Source of the DNA: an uncultured Bacteroidia bacterium
GTDB taxonomy: Bacteria > Bacteroidota > Bacteroidia > NS11-12g > UBA9320
Assembly (NCBI GenBank): GCA_943789165.1
Contig: CALSTB010000005.1
Span: forward strand, 913,827-977,826
Direction of reading: 5' to 3'
Length of the DNA: 64,000 bases
The translations under genes and the position numbers were made by a program. The notes below the pieces were generated by a model. It was not told the DNA's origin and ran no database searches. It saw nothing but the letters and a program-made list of their open reading frames with translations. Positions 25,042 through 35,238 of this stretch are shown here, piece by piece (the stretch's first letter is position 1; every line of letters starts with the position of its first letter).

Positions 25042-27555
25042 ATGGAAGCTAAGTTTTCACCAAGAGTTAAGGAAGTAATACAGTTTAGCCGCGAAGAAGC
25101 CATTCGCTTAGGTCACGGTTATATAGGAACTGAGCACCTGTTGCTCGGCATCATTCGAGAAGGTGAAGGAAAAGCCTTGGTTCATTTAAAAAGTATGGGC
25201 ATAGACTTTCTACGTTTAAAGAAGTCTATTGAAGACAGTATCCGTGATACAGCTTCTAAAAATACCAATTTAGGGAATATCCCTTTGACCAAGCAAGCCG
25301 AGAAAGCGCTAAAAATCACCTACTTAGAGGCGAAAATATTCAAAGCTGACATCATTGGCACAGAACATCTACTACTTTCCATTTTGAGGGAAGAAGACAA
25401 CATTGCGAGCTCTATGCTCAATCAATATGGTGTGGATTACGATGTGTTTAAAGGCGCCATTGAAAACAACAACCCTGAAATCAAAGCTGAAATGTCTACA
25501 GATTCACCAGAAGATTTTTACAAAGAAGAAAAGAAGTCTGCCGATGCCAAACGCGTCAAAGGAAAGTCGAAAACTCCTGTACTAGACAACTTTGGCCGAG
25601 ATTTAACGAAGCTTGCTGAACAAGATAAACTTGACCCAATTGTGGGTAGAGAGAAAGAAATTGAAAGAGTTAGTCAGATATTAAGTCGTAGAAAGAAGAA
25701 CAACCCTGTACTTATTGGTGAACCTGGAGTTGGTAAGACTGCTATAGCTGAAGGTTTGGCATTAAGAATTACCCAGCGTAAAGTATCCAGAGTTTTATTT
25801 AATAAACGCGTTGTAACGCTTGACCTAGCTTCTTTAGTGGCTGGGACAAAATATAGAGGCCAGTTCGAAGAGCGGATGAAAGCGGTAATGAATGAATTGG
25901 AAAAATCCAAAGACGTCATTCTGTTTATCGACGAAATACACACCATTGTTGGTGCGGGAGGTGCTTCAGGAAGTTTAGATGCTTCGAATATGTTTAAACC
26001 TGCTTTGGCGCGTGGCGAAGTGCAATGCGTTGGAGCTACGACCTTAGATGAATACCGTCAGTATATTGAAAAAGATGGCGCACTTGAACGTCGTTTCCAA
26101 TCTGTGATGGTTGAACCTACTACGCCTGACGAAACCATTCAGATACTGCGTAATATCAAAACCAAATACGAAGATCACCACGCGGTGAATTATACAGACG
26201 AAGCTATTGAATCGGCTGTAAAGCTAAGCGTACGATATATTACCGATAGACATTTGCCTGATAAGGCAATCGACATCATGGATGAAGTTGGTGCAAGAGT
26301 GCATCTATCCAATATCCACGTTCCTCAAGAAATTCTTGACCTTGAAGAAAAGATTGAGCAAATCAAGGAAGAAAAAAACAAGGTGGTAAAAAGTCAGCGT
26401 TACGAGGAAGCTGCAAAGCTTAGGGACAAGGAAAAAACCCTTTTAGAGCAATTAGACATCGCAAAAATAAGCTGGGAAGAAGACACCAAGCTTCAACGCT
26501 ACAGTGTTACAGAAGAAGATGTTGCGGAAGTGGTAGCTATGATTACCGGCGTTCCTACTAAGCGAATTGCTAAGAGCGAAGGGAATAGATTGTTATCGAT
26601 GGCAGATGATTTAAAGAAATCTGTTATTGGTCAAGACCCAGCCATTCAAAAGTTAACCAAAGCAATTCAACGTACCAGAGCTGGATTAAAAGATCCAAAC
26701 AAACCAATTGGTTCGTTTATATTTTTAGGTCCTACTGGTGTAGGTAAAACAGAAATGGCCAAAGTGTTGGCTCATTACTTATTCGACAATCGTGATTCAA
26801 TGATTCGAATAGACATGAGTGAATACATGGAGAAATTTGCCGTGAGTAGATTGGTTGGAGCCCCTCCGGGATATGTGGGTTACGAAGAAGGTGGTTTGTT
26901 GACTGAAAAAGTGAGACGTAAACCATATTCTGTCATCCTATTTGATGAAATAGAAAAGGCGCATCCGGATATCTTTAACATGATGTTGCAAATTTTGGAT
27001 GAAGGATTTTTAACAGATTCACTAGGGCGACGAATAGATTTTAGAAATACCATTATCATCATGACTTCCAATATTGGCTCACGTCAATTAAAGGATTTCG
27101 GTACTGGTGTTGGATTTTCGACAGCAACTAAGTTAGATGCCATCACAAAAGAGTCTAAAGGTGTTATAGAAAATGCGTTAAAGAAGTTTTTCTCACCTGA
27201 ATTTTTAAATAGAATTGACGATGTAATCGTATTCAATAACCTAGAAAAAGAACACATTGCTCAGATTTTAGAAATCAATGTAGTTAAGTTGTTGGACAGA
27301 ATTGAAAGCGTAGGCTTCCAAATCAAATTGTCGAAAGCAGCTAAAGAATTCTTGGCAGAAAAAGGTTTTGATAAAAACTTTGGAGCTCGTCCGCTAAATA
27401 GAGCCATTCAAAAATATTTGGAAGATCCATTAGCAGAGGAAATACTTAAACAAGAGATTCAAGATGGGGCCATTGTTAAAGTCGATTTAGATAAAACAAA
27501 AGATGCCCTAAAGTTCACTTACCCAAGTGGCCGGAAAACACCAGCGAAGAAATAA
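25042..27555 (+). CDS. clpC: ATP-dependent Clp protease, ATPase subunit ClpC
   Basis: An 837-residue HSP100 unfoldase that feeds substrates to ClpP. Order: two Clp-N repeats ([41 protein letters not shown]), AAA+ D1 with Walker A GEPGVGKT and Walker B LFIDEIH, a UVR-type segment within the M-domain ([17 protein letters not shown]), and AAA+ D2 with Walker A GPTGVGKT and [10 protein letters not shown], ending in a D2-small domain. The UVR segment and double Clp-N mark ClpC rather than ClpA or ClpB. It has its own promoter and terminator, so it is monocistronic. No adaptor gene (mcsB, mecA) is adjacent. Confidence 0.95.
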   Translation: MEAKFSPRVKEVIQFSREEAIRLGHGYIGTEHLLLGIIREGEGKALVHLKSMGIDFLRLKKSIEDSIRDTASKNTNLGNIPLTKQAEKALKITYLEAKIFKADIIGTEHLLLSILREEDNIASSMLNQYGVDYDVFKGAIENNNPEIKAEMSTDSPEDFYKEEKKSADAKRVKGKSKTPVLDNFGRDLTKLAEQDKLDPIVGREKEIERVSQILSRRKKNNPVLIGEPGVGKTAIAEGLALRITQRKVSRVLFNKRVVTLDLASLVAGTKYRGQFEERMKAVMNELEKSKDVILFIDEIHTIVGAGGASGSLDASNMFKPALARGEVQCVGATTLDEYRQYIEKDGALERRFQSVMVEPTTPDETIQILRNIKTKYEDHHAVNYTDEAIESAVKLSVRYITDRHLPDKAIDIMDEVGARVHLSNIHVPQEILDLEEKIEQIKEEKNKVVKSQRYEEAAKLRDKEKTLLEQLDIAKISWEEDTKLQRYSVTEEDVAEVVAMITGVPTKRIAKSEGNRLLSMADDLKKSVIGQDPAIQKLTKAIQRTRAGLKDPNKPIGSFIFLGPTGVGKTEMAKVLAHYLFDNRDSMIRIDMSEYMEKFAVSRLVGAPPGYVGYEEGGLLTEKVRRKPYSVILFDEIEKAHPDIFNMMLQILDEGFLTDSLGRRIDFRNTIIIMTSNIGSRQLKDFGTGVGFSTATKLDAITKESKGVIENALKKFFSPEFLNRIDDVIVFNNLEKEHIAQILEINVVKLLDRIESVGFQIKLSKAAKEFLAEKGFDKNFGARPLNRAIQKYLEDPLAEEILKQEIQDGAIVKVDLDKTKDALKFTYPSGRKTPAKK

Positions 27556-27574
27556 ACCATGTATTAGTTAGAAT

Positions 27575-27604
27575 AAAAGGACTCCCATGGAGTCCTTTTT
27601 TGTT
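27575..27604 (+). terminator. terminator of clpC
   Basis: AAAAGGACTCC (27575-27585) pairs with GGAGTCCTTTT (27589-27599) around a CAT loop, followed by Ts: an 11-bp intrinsic terminator. Confidence 0.9.
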
Positions 27605-27620
27605 TTAACAATGACACGGC

Positions 27621-27655
27621 TTGTCCAAGTACGCGTGTTAAATTCGATATATTTG
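27621..27655 (+). promoter_or_regulatory. promoter of the 1470-residue protein, possibly leaderless
   Basis: TTG (27621-27623) and TATATTTG (27648-27655) are separated by 24 bases. The -7 box ends 5 bases before the ATG at 27661, so transcription should begin at or very near the start codon. Confidence 0.6.
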
Positions 27656-27660
27656 TTTTT

Positions 27661-30600
27661 ATGGGCGATATCAGAGGCAGTCTGTTGGCCAAATTCGTTT
27701 GTAGTTTCTTGTTACTTTTCCTGAGTAGTGGTTTTGTAATTGCCCAACCTCAATATTTCACTTCTGATAAAGTCGGTGGCAGTTCGGTCTATCCACTAAA
27801 TCACAGTTTCACCCAAGTACAATGGATTTATGGTCCTCATTATTTTACTTCTACCGGTAATAACTCTGGAACGAGTGCCCCATACAGTAAGCTTTCAACC
27901 ATATATTTCAAAACCGGCGACACCGCCGATTCCTTAGATTCCTATACTGATTTTACCATTAAACTTGGTCAAAAGAGGAATATAGACACCCTTTGGACCA
28001 ACAATGCATTTGACACTTCATTGCAAACCATTTATTATCAAAGTGTTAAGAAAATTAAAGCCAAATCAAGAACTTGGATCAGCTTTGAACTGTCAGACGT
28101 GTTTATATACGACCCAACGAAATCATTAATTGTCGAAATTTCCTCAAGTGCAGGCGCTGGTATCGAAATTCAATCTATTTCGACAAATGGACGTACCGAA
28201 CAATTTGGAGTTCACGACAAATCGGAGTCCGAGGGCTTTAACCAGCACGTTGGCAATATTGGATTTGATACTGAGCCGTGGAAATCAAACGATGCTGGAA
28301 TATCTAAACTAGTTGGTCCGGTTTTGTTTTGTCCAGGTCAGCATGACATCAGTACTCAGCTCGTGAATCACGGTAAGACTGCAATTGACAGTGTGAGGGT
28401 CAATTGGCAGTTAGATAGAAGCACTGTAAAATCGTTTTGGTATACAAACACCATAGACACATTTGGCAGTGCAAAAGGCAACTCGCATATAATCAAAATC
28501 ACTACGGATACATTTACCAAAGGTGTGGCTAAAAGCTTGGTTGTATGGACTGATTTACCCAACAATATGATCGACTCATTTTCGGCGAATGACACCTTAC
28601 GAACCGAGATAAAAGCCTCTATGAGTGGAACTTATACGGTTGGTGATAGTTCATCAGATTTCTTAACACTTGCTGAACTTTCTGAAGAATTAACCCATTT
28701 CGGTGTGTGTGGATCTGTGCATGTAGACATACAGCCTAGTACGTATAGGGAACAACTTATTTTACAAAATATCAAAGGCACCAGTTCGGCAAATACCGTT
28801 ACCATTTCAGGTGTCCAAAAAGACAAATGCATTATTGAACATGACGCAACCAGTGGAAGTGATCAGCAAAACGTCTTACTCAAGGCAGTGTCTTTTCTAA
28901 CTATTAAAAACCTGACAATTCAACCAAAAGACAAGAACTACGGCATTGGTATTCAGTTGATTCACTCGAATAACAACACAATTGAGAACTGTGACATACA
29001 ACTTCCTTTTTCCAATAAAAATGCTAAACTTATCGGGATAGCTGGAACGGGATCCGCTTACAATGTTGAACCAAAAGGACTTGCTGGTTTTAATAACAAC
29101 ATCAACCACAATACGATTAGTGGTGGCGGCATTGGCGTCAAGTATTCCGGATTTGATACCTCTCGATTTGCTGAAAGTGTTCAGATAACGAATAACCAAA
29201 TCTCAGGCTTTGATATACGTGGAATCGATTTACAAACGACGGACAAAGCCAATGTGCAACTCAATAAAATTATTGCCAAAGACACAACCTCCACTGGTGT
29301 TTATTTAGATTATTGTAACTCGACTGTTGTTCAACAAAACACGATTACGTCAGTCAACACCGGAATTCAGTTTACCAACATCAACCGATTGAAGTATACT
29401 GATTCTTTACCGGGTATTATCGCAAACAACATAGTACAGGCGGTAAACTTTGGAAGCATCGGTTACAATGTCAACCACTTGAATTATATCCATAACAGCA
29501 TTCAAACAAACGGTGGATATACGGCCGCTTTTGAAGTCATAGATTCGTCGAAGATTCTCAACAACATTTTCCACAACAAGGCGGCGAAAAACATATTTTA
29601 TGCCAATGACTCCGGTGGTTTAAATCCGTCAAATGAATTGGATTACAATCTATATTACGCTCGGTTCGCAACCAGTGCTACCAATACAATAGAATATGGC
29701 AAGACCAAATACCGTATGGTAACGGATTGGTTCAAAGCGGACACAAACATTAACCGACATTCCTTTAATCAGTTACCAGGATTTATATCAAATACGGATT
29801 TACACGTAGATAGTTCGGGAGATATTGCTGGGTTTGATGTTCAATTGACGAGAGATGTAGACAATGACTTAAGGTGTAACATCAGGCCGACAATTGGGGC
29901 AGATCAGTTTATTCCGGGCATTGTTGTCGATGCAACCAAGCCAGCAGTCATTTGCCAATCGGGATGTTTAAAATACTACCTACCCGCACCAAAAGGGTTT
30001 AGTAACGCTAGTTATGGAACCGATTGGAGGTATGATTCAATAAGTGTCAAAACAACAAGTGGTTATAGTAGTTCGAATTTTCAGGTGACCAACCCCGGAA
30101 CAACTGATGGGTGTATTGAGTTTTGTCCTGACTCGACCGAGGTTGATTCCGTGTTTACGTTGTTTTTAATTTTCAGAGATAATAACGGAATACACTGTTT
30201 CAGTACTTTCACCTCTTACATTCAAGTGGGTGAAAAACCTGATGCGTCGTTTACCGTCGACAAACAGGACATTTGTTTAGGTGACACCATACTGGTTGCA
30301 ACCCATGCCAATCATTCGTTTAACGACACCTTACTTCACCTTCTAGACGACGGTCAAAAACGCGTTGACCCTACATTTAAATATGCCTACGACACAGCTG
30401 GTATTTACGAAATTCGTAAGTATACCCGCGCAAACGGCTGTGTTGATTCTAGTTCGAAAAGAATTACTGTTGGCACGACAAAAGACGCTAAACTGGTGCA
30501 GGGGCACCCATTTAAGGGGATGATTCGTGCTGGAAAATTGAGGGACCCTGATGCGCTTTGTACTGAAGACACCACCTATTATCAGATCTTCCCACCAAAA

Positions 30601-32073
30601 ACTTTAGGACGGTATACCTACGACTCATTATGGACGGTTGATTGGATCAGTTTAGAAACTATTAACGGTACATCTATTGACGATACGTTAACGATTCAAC
30701 CTGATAGTTTTAATAATTTCAGGATTCGTGTATTTCCTGAAGAAAAGTTATTAGGCGACACCCTTATCTTGAAAGCACGTATTTTGTCCCTTATCAATAC
30801 AGTCTGTGATACGACATTAATCAGGTACATTATTTTGCGAAAGTCTCCAACAGTTGGAATTGAGCATTCCGCAATTTGTCTAGGTGAGACGATTACATTC
30901 ACAGACACAAGTATCAATTCAGGTGTCATAGAAAGATTCTGGTCATTTGGTGACGGAAGTCAATCTACCTTACAACAAGACACCCACACCTACGCGGACA
31001 CTGGAAAATATAAGCTAACCCTAACCGTGTTGAATATGAATGGTTGCCATGGATATTTTAAGGAAGACATTAGCGTAAAACCTAGAAATACGCCTCACAT
31101 CTCTTGGGACGACTCTTGTATGCGAAACAATATAACACTTTGGGATAGTTCGCATAAAGTAACTCCGGTAAAGACATTTACGTGGTTTTTCGGTGATACA
31201 ACTGGAAAAGGTCAGCAATTAACACGTCGTTTTTACAACTTTGGTTTATTTGACGTCACTTTGGTTACTCAGGATACAAATAACTGTTCAGACACTACCC
31301 AAACAGTAGTTGGTATTTATAAGCATCCAACAGCCGGTTTTAATGTGAATCCTGCGTGTAAATATGATTCGGTTATTTTTACCAATACGACAACCGACAC
31401 TTTTGAAACCACCTACTCATGGCGTTTGGGCGACGGTAACACATCTACTGCCATTCATCCTGTACATGTGTATGGCAATGTAGATTCTGCAAATATTCGA
31501 CTAATAGCGATCAACAAATCTTGCCCCGATACGGTGTTTAAAACTGTTGTTTTTGATACCATACCAGAAACCTCGTTTGCCATAACCCCTTTGAGTAACT
31601 ATCAAATCCGATGTATCCCAAAGGATTCGGTGGGTTTAAGTTTTAAATGGTTCTTTGGCGACGGAGATTCGTCCAGCGAAGTATCCCCTAATCATATCTA
31701 CCCAAGTATCGTAAAGCTATATACCATCACGTGCGTTGTCAGAAACTCCAAAGGTTGTATGTACGAAGTAACGGATACGGTTACTGTTGGAACAGGAAAT
31801 GCTAAGTCGTTGTTAAAATCTGAGATATCGATTTACCCAAATCCTTTTAGCTCAGTTATAGTGGTAGAGTTATCCGGACTTAATACGAGAACACTGGATG
31901 TTAGACTAGTTACCCTTACAGGAAATGTTGTCACAACCAATCAAGACTGGGACTTACAAAATGGACTGGTGACATTGATTCCTAGAAAACAACAGCTACC
32001 AGCAGGCATTTATTTTGTCGAGGTAGTAACTACCGACGGATTGATTCGAGAAAAGCTATTGTCTTTGCAGTGA
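27661..32073 (+). CDS. giant secreted beta-helix/PKD protein with T9SS tail
   Basis: A 1470-residue exported protein. A signal peptide (FVCSFLLLFLSSGFVIA, then Q) is followed by a beta-rich N-terminal part and a right-handed parallel beta-helix at about residues 400-640 (repeating N-N-x-I/x-x-N-x-I turns such as SNNNTIENCDI, NNNINHNTISGG, ITNNQISGF). From about residue 870 to 1370 there are several PKD domains (WSFGDGS, FFGDTT, RLGDGNTST, FFGDGDSS). A type A T9SS sorting domain (ISIYPNPFSSVIV...QLPAGIYFVEV) ends the protein. It is probably a surface adhesin or polysaccharide-interacting protein; no catalytic residues can be assigned. There is no internal ATG near the N-terminus, so 27661 is the only ATG start. 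Confidence 0.8.
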   Translation: MGDIRGSLLAKFVCSFLLLFLSSGFVIAQPQYFTSDKVGGSSVYPLNHSFTQVQWIYGPHYFTSTGNNSGTSAPYSKLSTIYFKTGDTADSLDSYTDFTIKLGQKRNIDTLWTNNAFDTSLQTIYYQSVKKIKAKSRTWISFELSDVFIYDPTKSLIVEISSSAGAGIEIQSISTNGRTEQFGVHDKSESEGFNQHVGNIGFDTEPWKSNDAGISKLVGPVLFCPGQHDISTQLVNHGKTAIDSVRVNWQLDRSTVKSFWYTNTIDTFGSAKGNSHIIKITTDTFTKGVAKSLVVWTDLPNNMIDSFSANDTLRTEIKASMSGTYTVGDSSSDFLTLAELSEELTHFGVCGSVHVDIQPSTYREQLILQNIKGTSSANTVTISGVQKDKCIIEHDATSGSDQQNVLLKAVSFLTIKNLTIQPKDKNYGIGIQLIHSNNNTIENCDIQLPFSNKNAKLIGIAGTGSAYNVEPKGLAGFNNNINHNTISGGGIGVKYSGFDTSRFAESVQITNNQISGFDIRGIDLQTTDKANVQLNKIIAKDTTSTGVYLDYCNSTVVQQNTITSVNTGIQFTNINRLKYTDSLPGIIANNIVQAVNFGSIGYNVNHLNYIHNSIQTNGGYTAAFEVIDSSKILNNIFHNKAAKNIFYANDSGGLNPSNELDYNLYYARFATSATNTIEYGKTKYRMVTDWFKADTNINRHSFNQLPGFISNTDLHVDSSGDIAGFDVQLTRDVDNDLRCNIRPTIGADQFIPGIVVDATKPAVICQSGCLKYYLPAPKGFSNASYGTDWRYDSISVKTTSGYSSSNFQVTNPGTTDGCIEFCPDSTEVDSVFTLFLIFRDNNGIHCFSTFTSYIQVGEKPDASFTVDKQDICLGDTILVATHANHSFNDTLLHLLDDGQKRVDPTFKYAYDTAGIYEIRKYTRANGCVDSSSKRITVGTTKDAKLVQGHPFKGMIRAGKLRDPDALCTEDTTYYQIFPPKTLGRYTYDSLWTVDWISLETINGTSIDDTLTIQPDSFNNFRIRVFPEEKLLGDTLILKARILSLINTVCDTTLIRYIILRKSPTVGIEHSAICLGETITFTDTSINSGVIERFWSFGDGSQSTLQQDTHTYADTGKYKLTLTVLNMNGCHGYFKEDISVKPRNTPHISWDDSCMRNNITLWDSSHKVTPVKTFTWFFGDTTGKGQQLTRRFYNFGLFDVTLVTQDTNNCSDTTQTVVGIYKHPTAGFNVNPACKYDSVIFTNTTTDTFETTYSWRLGDGNTSTAIHPVHVYGNVDSANIRLIAINKSCPDTVFKTVVFDTIPETSFAITPLSNYQIRCIPKDSVGLSFKWFFGDGDSSSEVSPNHIYPSIVKLYTITCVVRNSKGCMYEVTDTVTVGTGNAKSLLKSEISIYPNPFSSVIVVELSGLNTRTLDVRLVTLTGNVVTTNQDWDLQNGLVTLIPRKQQLPAGIYFVEVVTTDGLIREKLLSLQ

Positions 32074-32080
32074 AACGAGA

Positions 32081-32617
32081 TTAACTCATTTTACGCTGGG
32101 TCAACTTAGGTGCCTTGGCTGGAGCGCTTTTGGTACTTACCTTTTTAACTGGAGTCTTTTTAGGTTTCGCTGCCGCTTTAGTGCTCGCGCCAGACTTTTT
32201 ATCTTCGGTTGACTCCTCTTCTTCTGCTTCTTTTTGGAAATCGATATGGTCCTTCAGTACTGTGTACCAATTACACACTTTTAAGATATCAGAGGTGTAC
32301 ACTTGATCTTCATCAAATTCAGGAAGTACTTTTCTGAAAAAGTCACGAATAGCATCTCCACCTTCCTTTTTCTCTACCAACGTCAAGCCATCCTTCACTA
32401 AAGTATCAAGACTTTTTAATACCTCTCTTAAACGAACATCGCCATCATAGGTATAAATCGATATATCTTCTAAAACAGAAACCTTTTGAGTTAAAGAAGT
32501 TGGTGTTCGCTTTTTGCGATCATCTATGCTTTCAACTATCAAACCATTGGTTCTTCTACCAACTACCTGGTGTAATCCTGGCTTCCCTCCTATTGATACT
32601 ACGTCTTTTAACTCCAT
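32081..32617 (-). CDS. DUF5606-family protein
   Basis: A 178-residue protein. Residues 1-145 match the Bacteroidota-specific DUF5606 pattern (MELKDVVSIGGKPGLHQVVG, GLIVESIDDRKKRTPT, SVLEDISIYTYDGDVRLREVL). The C-terminal 40 residues are a low-complexity Lys/Ala/Thr/Pro tail (AAAKPKKTPVKKVSTKSAPA), basic and likely disordered, suggesting contact with nucleic acid or ribosomes; that is inference. The function of the family is unknown. Convergent with the giant secreted protein gene (7-base gap). Confidence 0.8.
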   Translation of the reverse strand: MELKDVVSIGGKPGLHQVVGRRTNGLIVESIDDRKKRTPTSLTQKVSVLEDISIYTYDGDVRLREVLKSLDTLVKDGLTLVEKKEGGDAIRDFFRKVLPEFDEDQVYTSDILKVCNWYTVLKDHIDFQKEAEEEESTEDKKSGASTKAAAKPKKTPVKKVSTKSAPAKAPKLTQRKMS

Positions 32618-32822
32618 TAGAATTTTTTGTTGGTGCGAATTTACTAAATGACTGTATTATAAAGTCACGGTAATTTAAATCTTATCAACGCAGTTATATG
32701 GTTTTGTACCAACAAAGTTTTCGAAAGTAGAAATGTCATAATTTCAAATCAGAAAAATAATTGCATACCAATCCCGTTTAGATAGTAGGGTAAATTTGAA
32801 TTAATTGGTTAGTTAATTGGTT

Positions 32823-32848
32823 TAAAGGCTGGAGCAATCCGGCCTTTA
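32823..32848 (-). terminator. hairpin downstream of kdsA
   Basis: AAAGGCTGGA (32824-32833) pairs with TCCGGCCTTT (32838-32847) with one G-T pair, extendable by one T-A. It is a strong hairpin, but the T-run on the kdsA side is weak, so it may work in either direction. The rest of the 264-base gap is AT-rich with a TTAATTGGTTAGTTAATTGG repeat and no frame. Confidence 0.6.
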
Positions 32849-32881
32849 TTCTTTTAGGACTTTTTGTACTCAGATTGGAAA

Positions 32882-33697
32882 CTAAATGGCTTGTTTCAAT
32901 CGAATTAGTTTTTTCATAAGAGATTCAAACTGATTCAATGGCAACATATTCGCTCCATCTGATTTTGCCTTACTTGGATCAGGGTGTGTTTCAATAAACA
33001 AACCATCAGCACCCACAGCAATCGCAGCTTTAGCAATGGTTTCAATAAGCTCTGGCTTGCCGCCTGTAACGCCTGTGGAAGAATTAGGCTGCTGTAAACT
33101 ATGCGTAATATCCATTATCACAGGTTTTTGGAACGATTTCATTTCAGTGATGTTCCTAAAATCCACTATCAAGTCGCCATAGCCAAACATGTTGCCTCTC
33201 TCGGTTAACAAAACTTGATCATTCCCACTTTCTGTTACTTTGTCCATGGCATACTTCATTGCCGAAGCAGAAGCAAATTGTCCTTTTTTAATATTAACTA
33301 TTTTGCCTGTATTGGCTGCTGCTACTAATAAATCTGTTTGTCGGAACAAAAAGGCAGGAATTTGAAGTACATCAACATACTGGGCTGCGATAGCCGCTTC
33401 TGCACTCTCGTGAATATCGGTTACTGTTGGGATGTTGTATTTTTTTCCAATATCGGCCAAAATCTCAAGTGCTTTTTCATCACCAATGCCTGTGAAGCTA
33501 TCTAACCGAGAACGATTCGCTTTTCTATAGGAACCTTTAAAAACCAGTGGCAATTGTAATCGGTCACATATTTCCACCAATTCACCAGCTATTTCGTTGG
33601 CAATTTCTTTTCCTTCAATTGCGCATGGTCCGGCAAGCACAAAAAAATGGTTGTTGTCTGCCTTTACAACTGCGTTTATAATTTCTTGCTTATTCAA
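32882..33697 (-). CDS. kdsA: 3-deoxy-8-phosphooctulonate synthase
   Basis: A 271-residue KDO-8-phosphate synthase, condensing PEP with arabinose-5-phosphate for the LPS inner core. Signatures: VLAGPCAIEGKEIA near residue 20, FKGSYRKANRS near 54, LLTERGNMFGYGDLIVDFRN near 165 and the C-terminal FIETHPDPSKAKSDGANML. The start codon appears to be TTG at 33697: upstream codons run to a stop without ATG, and no Met occurs before the conserved core. No other kds gene is adjacent. Confidence 0.92.
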   Translation of the reverse strand: MNKQEIINAVVKADNNHFFVLAGPCAIEGKEIANEIAGELVEICDRLQLPLVFKGSYRKANRSRLDSFTGIGDEKALEILADIGKKYNIPTVTDIHESAEAAIAAQYVDVLQIPAFLFRQTDLLVAAANTGKIVNIKKGQFASASAMKYAMDKVTESGNDQVLLTERGNMFGYGDLIVDFRNITEMKSFQKPVIMDITHSLQQPNSSTGVTGGKPELIETIAKAAIAVGADGLFIETHPDPSKAKSDGANMLPLNQFESLMKKLIRLKQAI

Positions 33698-33788
33698 AAC
33701 CTTAATTTGAAGGCAATATTACAATCTAAAATCTGTAAATAAGTCTGGTTTCGACAACCAATGCGACCTACAAGTGTTATTCTTGTGT

Positions 33789-34385
33789 ATGCGCACTCTA
33801 TTCCTTCTGGTGTACTTGGCGTTGAGTATTTCTGTTAATGCTCAAATAGATCAGTATTTAACGGAATATAGCATTCAAGAAGAACGTGGCGCTGTATTAA
33901 TCTCTTGGACCACCAGTGCTGGATTTACATGTGAAGACATATCCATCAAATCTGGGGTTGATTCGAATAGCCTCGCAACTGTATACACCTATCCTGGAAT
34001 TTGTGGTTCTGAGAACAAAATAGAGAAATATACCCACCTCTTCCGAGACGTCATTTACAACCAAGCGAATTACTTTCAAATTGACTTAGGCTCTTATGGA
34101 ATTTCAGAGCTCTTAGAAATTACCATTATTGAAGTGGATGGTTTAAACCCAAAAGTGTTTCCAAATCCCGCGAATAGTCAGTCAACTTTACTATTTGCCA
34201 ATGACAATCAAGACAAGGCAGTGATAACAGTCTTTAATTCGAAGGGTAGCTTATGTGGACCCACTCTGGTTACACGTAAAAACTCCATTCAATTATCCGC
34301 TATTGGACTACAATCACCGGGATTGTATTTCTTTACAATAGAGATAAAAGGCGTATTGCGACGAGGAAAGTTTCTTTTTCTTTAG
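33789..34385 (+). CDS. small T9SS-exported protein
   Basis: A 198-residue protein with signal peptide MRTLFLLVYLALSISVNAQ starting at the ATG at 33789; an upstream in-frame GTG at 33774 is less likely. A short beta-rich region follows (residues 20-115, with two Cys as in FTCEDIS and YPGICGSEN), then a type A T9SS sorting domain (PKVFPNPANSQSTLLF...SPGLYFFTIEIKGVLRRGKFLFL). The effector region is very small and not recognised; it is too short for most known T9SS cargo enzymes. Confidence 0.7.
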   Translation: MRTLFLLVYLALSISVNAQIDQYLTEYSIQEERGAVLISWTTSAGFTCEDISIKSGVDSNSLATVYTYPGICGSENKIEKYTHLFRDVIYNQANYFQIDLGSYGISELLEITIIEVDGLNPKVFPNPANSQSTLLFANDNQDKAVITVFNSKGSLCGPTLVTRKNSIQLSAIGLQSPGLYFFTIEIKGVLRRGKFLFL

Positions 34386-34411
34386 TTAACATTGCAGGAA
34401 ATATTTGTACA

Positions 34412-35230
34412 ATGCAAAATCAATTATTAGCAGGTAAAAAAGGAATCATTTTTGGTGCTTTAGACGAAAGTTCAATTGCATGGAAAGTAGCGTTACAATG
34501 TCACGAAGCCGGTGCAGAATTCATTCTAACGAATGCCCCAATCGCTTTGAGAATGGGAGTTATCAACCAATTGGCTGAAAAAACGAATTCTGAAGTTGTG
34601 CCTTGTGATGTAACGAGTAACGACGACATGAATGCATTAATTGATGCTGCAATTGAGAAATTTGGCAAGGTCGATTTCATTTTACATTCTGTTGGAATGA
34701 GTTTGAATATTCGTAAAAACAAGCCTTATACTGGTCTGAACTACGATTTTATGCATAAGACCTTCGACATCAGTGCCATCAGCTTGCACAGATTGTTGCA
34801 AACGTGTTACGAGAAAGACGCTATCAATGAATGGGGTTCAGTAGTAGCACTTACTTACATTGCCGCACAACGTACCTTCCCTGATTACAGTGAAATGGCT
34901 GAAAGCAAATCTTTGTTAGAATCTATCACAAGAAGCTTTGGTTACCACTACGGAGTGAAAAACAAGGTGCGTGTTAACTCTATTTCTCAATCACCTACTA
35001 TGACTACTGCAGGTTCTGGAGTGGGAGGATTTGACGCCTTTATTGATTATGCAGAAAAAATGTCGCCTCTAGGAAATGCAACTGCAGACGACTGCGCTGC
35101 ATACTGCGTAAGTTTATTTTCGGATTTAACACGAATGGTAACGATGCAGAACTTGTTTCACGACGGAGGATTTAGCAACGTTGGCGTAAGTGCGGCTGTC
35201 ATGGAAAAATTCGGGAATGCCTCTGAATAA
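34412..35230 (+). CDS. fabI: enoyl-[acyl-carrier-protein] reductase FabI
   Basis: A 272-residue short-chain dehydrogenase-type FabI, catalysing the last step of each fatty-acid elongation cycle. The NAD-binding start (GKKGIIFGALDESSIAWKVA) is the FabI form of the glycine-rich loop, and the catalytic pair is Y159-x6-K166 (DYSEMAESK). The length and the C-terminal HDGGFSNVGVS are normal. It sits 26 bases after a T9SS-cargo gene and is convergent with the next gene. Confidence 0.93.
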   Translation: MQNQLLAGKKGIIFGALDESSIAWKVALQCHEAGAEFILTNAPIALRMGVINQLAEKTNSEVVPCDVTSNDDMNALIDAAIEKFGKVDFILHSVGMSLNIRKNKPYTGLNYDFMHKTFDISAISLHRLLQTCYEKDAINEWGSVVALTYIAAQRTFPDYSEMAESKSLLESITRSFGYHYGVKNKVRVNSISQSPTMTTAGSGVGGFDAFIDYAEKMSPLGNATADDCAAYCVSLFSDLTRMVTMQNLFHDGGFSNVGVSAAVMEKFGNASE

Positions 35231-35238
35231 GTTGGTTT

